Positions 19,901 through 23,888 of a stretch of DNA of 23,888 nucleotides are shown one piece after another. Numbering within the stretch: position 1 is the first letter of the stretch; every line of letters starts with the position of its first letter. The notes under the pieces were generated by a model. The model had not been told where the DNA came from. It ran no database searches and worked only from the letters and a program-made list of their open reading frames with translations. The DNA is from Phallusia fumigata (taxonomy: Eukaryota > Chordata > Ascidiacea > Phlebobranchia > Ascidiidae). The translations under genes were made by a program, and so were the position numbers. The stretch is taken from positions 1 to 23,888 of the forward strand of contig QXVZ01031946.1 in the NCBI GenBank assembly GCA_008931825.1, given 5' to 3'.

Positions 19901-22595
19901 TAGCCTGGCCACAGGTCGTAATTATCGACATAAGAGTGCTGGGTGGAAATTTTATAATGTCTCTGTGTGTTAAAGGTAACAAGCGAAGTGTTTGTTTTTT
20001 GGCTAATGTTGAATAGAAAAGTAGAGATACACAATTGCTTCCAACTGCACAGAGTTTAACTTTTATACTCCGAATAGTTCTAACCAAGTGTTTTGATTGG
20101 AGTTGATTTTAGTATTATTATAGCACTAACCTGGTCCATGCCTTTAGAAAACCGTCAGCGATGGCTAAAGTATAGCTTTTGTTATTGGGATTTGAAGGAA
20201 ATATGACACGCAACCAATGACCACAAAGAAGTCACGCATTTTGTAAATTTCCACAGACAATGTGTGATCTTGTCCACCACATGCAGCCTTACCTCGCTCT
20301 TCTCATCTCTGGTGATATTCAGTTTGCTCGGCCATATGGCTTTCATCCAGGATAAGGATGTGAGCGAAGTAGCCACAGCGGGTACGTTCCATAAATTACC
20401 TTTTATTTCCCGGTCTATGCTTATCACGTGGAAAATTCCGCCCCCTGCTTTAACGTATTGGCAGCAATGAACCTTCTTCCATTTGTTTACGGAAGTATTA
20501 GAGTTAAAATACTATGCATAACCATTCCTATAGGCCACGGTTTAAATTGTGGCAAAATGTTTGTTGCGACGTATAAGGCAACCATGATTGAGTTACAATC
20601 GTTTTAAGTACTTCCTTGACAACGATGCTCTTTTTCACATCACACACATCGTTGTGCGGCGAGGTTGTTTGTTAAACGCAGCGCTGTAAAGGATTGAGTA
20701 AGTCTGCCTGTTCAAACCAAGGTTTCAGCAGCCTTTATCTGTCTCCTTTGGGAAAAGGTATTTGTTTACCCTCAAAAAGAATCAATATTTTCTTGCTTGT
20801 GCCAGTTCGGCACTACAAATTGTAGAATCAATAAGATACACACAGTTTCACACGAGAACAATCTCCTGCACTCTTTGTGGTTTATTTTGGGCGACATCCA
20901 GATCAATAACACGATTCACTTACGTGGAGCGTCACCTTTTTGTTGCCTAAACAATTGCCATAAAACCGATTCCTCTGATCTTTACCCATAAAAACTATAC
21001 ACGAATTTAATACCGTTTGTTCACAGTGCGTGTGTGTCGTTTGTACACAGAACGTTTTACGACTATTTTACAAACAAGAGTGAAAAACACATGCGGATCT
21101 TTTACAGGGCCTGGACTTGTGTTTCTTGTGTACCCGGTTGGTTTGTCGCTCCTTCCGCTGCCGAAGCTCTGGTCAGGGCTCTTCTTCGTTACTCTTTTCC
21201 TGGTGGGAGTCGACACACAAGTAAGAGGGCGTTTATGATTTGCTAGTAAATTGACTGCCAGAAATATCTCTTTACAACCGACATTAACGAGGTTGCGTCA
21301 TACCATCTTCGTCGTAAACATGTTGTCAGTGAGACCATTGTGCAAACATGCTGTGGTACGAGCCCGAAATGTTAAGAAGGGTCGCCAAAAATGTTTTCAG
21401 CACTTCATTACACTGGTCTATTATGCACGTACGCCATAGCGGCGCCTTACTGCGGGACAAAAACTACGTGTTTTGTGCACAGGGAACGCGTTTGTTTATT
21501 TTTCCATTTTATGCAAATTTCGTAATTTTTGGAGTTTGCAATTTTTAAAATTTTTTTGCATTTTTTGCAGTTTATGCAATTTTTGCAGTTTATCCACTTT
21601 TTTCTGCATAGGCTAAAAGTACGAACAAGAAAATCGATATGTCAAGCCCAAGAGCAAAGTTAACTGTGAAACACAATTCGCCAATCAACACCAACCCACG
21701 CATTTCATTTTTTACAGTTTGCTTGTGTGGAGTGCGGAGTGTCCACCATTGCAGACGTCGTTCCAAGGATGAAGCGAGGCAAATACGGACAGGAAAAACT
21801 AACCGCAATCGTCGCTGGAACTCTCATGTTTCTAGGGCTTCCTCTACTCACCAACGTACGATTTTTGTTTTTACAAATTCCAGATAGACCCCTAAAGAAG
21901 GGGTGGGCGATTCGTTTTTTCAACAGCGCCACATGAGAAACAGAAGATATTGTTTTTGTCGAGCCAAAAATCAATTCTGCATTATGATATTTGTACCGTT
22001 ATGAAATGCAACAAATCACAATATTTTGACAAGCAGATAAAAGAGATTGAGATTGCCTTGCAAAATTGTTGTTTATTTAACCAAATATGTTCGTTTTGTA
22101 ATTCAAAATTAGCTTAAACGGATGGGTCGGAGTCAATCAAAGTACTGTATTTGGTACTGGGGTCGAACAATGCCCAGGTCTGTCTTAAAGAGACCCAAGT
22201 GTTCCCCGAACTTGCACCGGAAAAGTGCTTTCTTAAAGTTAGGTGAATGTCTCAAAGCTGGTTTTCGAAATAACACTCTTCAAATCTGGATGCCAAACCA
22301 GGCAATTAAAAAGCAGATTCTAATCTTCACCAGTACAGTGCTAGCAGCCTACTCCCGTATCGATCGATCGATATTTGTTTTCTTCAAACAGGGTGGTATC
22401 TATCTGTTCGAGCTACTGAACATGTACGCTGCCAGCGGCATATCCCTGTTGTATCTGGTGTTCTTTGAAGCGATCGCTATCGGCTGGATTTACGGGGCCG
22501 ACCGCTTCTATGGCAACATCGAGTTGATGATCGGCTACTCCCCGATCGGTTACTTCAAGTACTGCTACAAGTTCGTCACCCCATTAATGGCGATG
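16851..22595 (+). CDS. Divergent SLC6 (neurotransmitter:sodium symporter) transporter, 12 exons
   Basis: SLC6 proteins are plasma-membrane carriers that take up amino acids, amines or osmolytes with Na+ and usually Cl-. Exons are 16851-16936, 17260-17366, 17884-18014, 18412-18538, 18977-19121, 19184-19319, 19391-19525, 19615-19718, 20257-20381, 21108-21220, 21718-21855 and 22392-22595; phases match throughout, giving 517 residues. TM1 carries [18 protein letters not shown] (48-65), EL2 has the C150/C159 pair and four sequons, followed by [10 protein letters not shown]5, TM6 (QIFFSYG, 297-303), [11 protein letters not shown]7, TM8 (GPGLVF...DTQ), TM9, TM10 (GGIYLFELL) and TM11. The Cl- site residues Y71, Q297, S301 and S337 and the Na2 residue D401 are kept. 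Unusual changes: N125 at the TM3 Tyr (GAT1 Y140), C333 at the TM7 Asn (GAT1 N327), C305 and T307 at TM6 glycines, N459 at the TM10 Asp (GAT1 D451), and YRQ instead of YRD. Overall it sits near the glycine/proline/GABA branch, but the substrate cannot be named. TM12 and the C-terminus are missing from the model. Confidence 0.95.
17260..17366 (+). CDS. SLC6 exon 2: TM1
   Basis: Acceptor TGTTGACAG|G and donor GGAG|GTAAGA. It encodes [13 protein letters not shown] then [20 protein letters not shown], the family signature. The Na1 carbonyl position, usually Ala, is Ser46; R54 of the outer gate is kept. Confidence 0.97.
17884..18014 (+). CDS. SLC6 exon 3: TM2 and first loop
   Basis: Acceptor CTTTTTCAG|GT; the exon ends ATGAAG|GCAAGT, a GC donor. 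It encodes [20 protein letters not shown], then [11 protein letters not shown] and VWKILPSMK. The Cl- site Tyr71 is kept, though the usual PY is VY. Confidence 0.95.
18015..18016 (+). other. Non-canonical GC splice donor (GC-AG intron 3)
   Basis: The intron 18015-18411 starts GCAAGT and ends TTTTGTAG. The frame fixes the junction: PSMK joins GVGYG, matching the family's VWxxxPxxKGVGY. No GT nearby keeps the frame. The flanking AAG|GCAAGT is otherwise a perfect donor match, as is usual for GC donors. Confidence 0.85.
18412..18538 (+). CDS. SLC6 exon 4: TM3
   Basis: It encodes [29 protein letters not shown] and the start of EL2 (LAWTLC). Without gaps from KGVGY to YYFF, Asn125 falls where the family has its invariant second Tyr of IYYNVV. 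Donor TGCG|GTAAGA, phase 1. Confidence 0.95.
18977..19121 (+). CDS. SLC6 exon 5: large glycosylated extracellular loop EL2
   Basis: It encodes GQWWNSPNC, completing the conserved disulphide pair (C150 and C159 with eight residues between), then sequons at N167, N173, N180 and N185, and ETEFWR before TM4. Phase 1 in, 2 out; the next intron is 62 bases. Confidence 0.93.
19184..19319 (+). CDS. SLC6 exon 6: TM4
   Basis: It encodes [20 protein letters not shown], the TM4 core and the conserved [11 protein letters not shown] loop. The FWRRNVLxxSxGL pattern is typical of the family. Donor AAAG|GTAACT; the next intron is 71 bases. Confidence 0.95.
19391..19525 (+). CDS. SLC6 exon 7: TM5
   Basis: It encodes [36 protein letters not shown] and NFTKLTEAQ, matching the family's VVYFTATxPYxxLxxLLxRG...LPGAxxGIxYYLxP. 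Phase 0 at both ends; the next intron is 89 bases. Confidence 0.96.
19615..19718 (+). CDS. SLC6 exon 8: TM6
   Basis: It encodes [20 protein letters not shown] and [15 protein letters not shown]297 and S301 of the Cl-/Na1 sites are kept. DAGGQ replaces the usual DAATQ, and C305 and T307 replace small residues of the unwound TM6 segment that lines the substrate site. Confidence 0.95.
20257..20381 (+). CDS. SLC6 exon 9: TM7
   Basis: Acceptor TTTCCACAG|A. It encodes [30 protein letters not shown] and a linker. The family's NxxTS becomes CSLTS, so C333 replaces the ion-binding Asn. The usual YRD at the exon 8/9 junction is YRQ. Confidence 0.93.
21108..21220 (+). CDS. SLC6 exon 10: TM8
   Basis: It encodes [20 protein letters not shown] and [18 protein letters not shown], with the GPGLxFxxYP motif and D401-T402 of the Na2 site. 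Phase 1 in, 0 out. Confidence 0.95.
21485..21605. repeat. Low-complexity T-rich imperfect tandem repeat
   Basis: Within the intron between SLC6 exons 10 and 11, units like TTTATGCAATTTTTGCAG recur several times with variation. It looks like a decayed simple tandem repeat with no evident role. Confidence 0.6.
21718..21855 (+). CDS. SLC6 exon 11: inner-gate Asp and TM9
   Basis: It encodes [20 protein letters not shown], a cytoplasmic loop and TM9 ([17 protein letters not shown]). D416 matches the inner-gate Asp of the family's VDEF motif. Phase 0 both ends. Confidence 0.94.
22392..22595 (+). CDS. SLC6 exon 12: TM10 and most of TM11
   Basis: It encodes [40 protein letters not shown] and the start of TM11 ([10 protein letters not shown]). 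N459 replaces the outer-gate Asp. Donor ATG|GTAAGT leaves phase 0, so at least one further exon with the end of TM11, TM12 and the tail must follow. Confidence 0.95.
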
Positions 22596-23888
22596 GTAAG
22601 TATGTGGATGATGTGTGACGTTTTATCTTGTTCTTTACCCTGATTAGTAATGCAGGTTTTAATGCATTTAAGCAAGGTATTTGATACATATTTGGCTTTA
22701 CACAGAAGAGGCAAGTTCAAGATATTCTCGCGGTCAATCACGGAGAACTATACTAAATGTGGTCTTGTATGAAACCATTGTAAACGTTGTCGCAACTACG
22801 GGTATAAACCGATACACAAACCACATAACATGCGCGAATATTCTTTAGTAGTAGTGCACGCGGAGGTTCTGAAGTTAATTTCGGTTTGCTTCCAATAGTA
22901 CTTTCGTTTGGCGCTGATCAAAATGATTTAAGGATGTACTTGATGAATGGTTTATGTTTGCCCAAAGCAAGTCTTAAAAAGCAGAATGTGAAGTCTTCCC
23001 AACACGCTGGGAGTCGTAAAAATGCTGGGCTGCAGTTCCTATGTGGAGGGACGGGACGCTGTGTGAAATCAAAATATCCGACGCGTTTCCCATGGAACCC
23101 ACACGCAGCAGCTCCCTACAATCTCTCTGTCTGTGTAAGGTCTTGTCCGCAAAGGCAGATAGCATTCGGCGAAACAGCACACTTGGTGACTGGAAACCAA
23201 CAAATCGTAAACCACAATATGACAAGGAATTCAGCTTTGTCGTTAGTACTCCAATAGTTGTAATGTTCTTTGGCGTGATACCATTAAAGTTTTTTATTAA
23301 GATCTCATATTGTCAAAAGCAAAACTAAAAACATGAACGAAAACTTTGATAGACATCGGCGTCGATCATCAGGGCTATACAATGTGGCTGGTTGTTTTTT
23401 TGTTGTTTTCTGTTAGTATACATATTTAGACTTGTTAATAAAAACGCGTTTCTTTATCATGTCGCGGCGAAGCAACAACGCCCTGACTGGGAGGAAACAT
23501 GCTAGCAACGACTTGATGTATCTCGTCTCCCTGCGATGGTTGTATCGATATATTTCAACGTGACCAATTATATGTCACGATTTCAATGAGTCATAAAGCG
23601 GATTCTCAATAATAGTGCAAAACAGTAAACATAAAATTTGTGCGAGCGAAACTTAAGCAACGATTCGGTTACATCCCGGACGTCGTCATTCCGTTTCCCT
23701 GGGGATAAATTTCATTCACATACGATGGAATTATTTGGCATGAGAAAAGTTTCTTGTCGGCCTTTCTTGTATTTTTTAAAATATTATTTAAGATCAATAT
23801 ATCCTCTGGTACATGCAGCCGTTTCAAATAAACTCCAAACAGTTTTTTGTTCCCCTTTGTTGATGCCACCGCAGTACGACTCTACCGT
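22596..23888 (+). other. Last visible SLC6 intron(s), 3' exons not identified
   Basis: A donor opens at 22596 and the protein still lacks about 80 residues. The end of the window shows a good acceptor (GATGCCACCGCAG, ending 23874) followed by TACGACTCTACCGT, which reads Tyr-Asp-Ser-Thr. That would suit the Tyr-rich segment before TM12, but a short linking exon would be needed and I could not find it. No other gene or repeat is recognised. Confidence 0.4.

Noticed and set aside
22360-22374. Short TCGA repeat (ATCGATCGATCGAT)
   Set aside because: Too short to be more than a chance microsatellite next to the exon 12 acceptor.
22656-22771. Possible SLC6 exon 13 after a 60-base intron (acceptor TAATGCAG, 38 codons then stop)
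   Set aside because: The translation (VLMHLSKVFDTYLALHRRG...) is not membrane-like and does not resemble the TM11-TM12 region, although the intron size and phase fit.
23372-23421. Hydrophobic run after ATCATCAG that could finish TM11 (GYTMWLVVFLLFSV)
   Set aside because: The phase fits, but the acceptor lacks a pyrimidine tract, the spacing to the expected Ser is wrong, and a stop follows; T-rich DNA often encodes such runs.

Overview
This is eukaryotic genomic DNA from an animal with short exons and many spliceosomal introns. It carries the 5' half of one receptor gene on the minus strand and nearly all of a transporter gene on the plus strand, arranged head to head about 8.3 kb apart. Several introns fall in a 60-90 base class, CpG is locally abundant, and the receptor belongs to a subfamily best known from chordates. 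Together these suggest an invertebrate chordate, most likely an ascidian tunicate (Ciona-like), with lancelet as the alternative. The species assignment is soft.

Minus strand, 1876-8572: the first eleven coding exons (527 residues) of a type IIb (R2B) receptor protein tyrosine phosphatase, the PTPRM/PTPRK/PTPRT/PTPRU class. The order is signal peptide, MAM domain, Ig domain, two complete FN3 repeats and the start of a third. All exon phases join cleanly. The remaining FN3 repeats, membrane segment and phosphatase domains lie beyond the left edge. Inside the 1.2 kb intron that splits the first FN3 repeat is a well-formed candidate micro-exon of 9 or 12 bases that keeps the reading frame.

Intergenic, about 8573-16850: no convincing gene. 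It holds promoter-like GC-richer patches near each gene start, a 450-base hAT-type non-autonomous transposon with terminal inverted repeats (13228-13677), and the decayed end of a second hAT-like element (about 15385-15441).

Plus strand, 16851-22595: twelve exons (517 residues) of an SLC6 (neurotransmitter:sodium symporter) transporter, from the start codon through most of TM11. TM12 and the C-terminus were not found with confidence and probably lie at or past the right edge. The protein has the family hallmarks but differs at several positions that are nearly invariant in the family: the TM3 substrate-contacting Tyr, the TM7 Na+/Cl- Asn, TM6 glycines and the TM10 gate Asp. It is therefore probably an orphan, divergent transporter. 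One intron is of the GC-AG type.

Assembly: there are three single unknown bases (2907, 7398, 9460). Each is flanked by two directly repeated, equal-length copies that abut it exactly. These look like unmerged contig or haplotype overlaps rather than real tandem duplications. The two genes have no obvious functional link; they are simply neighbours.
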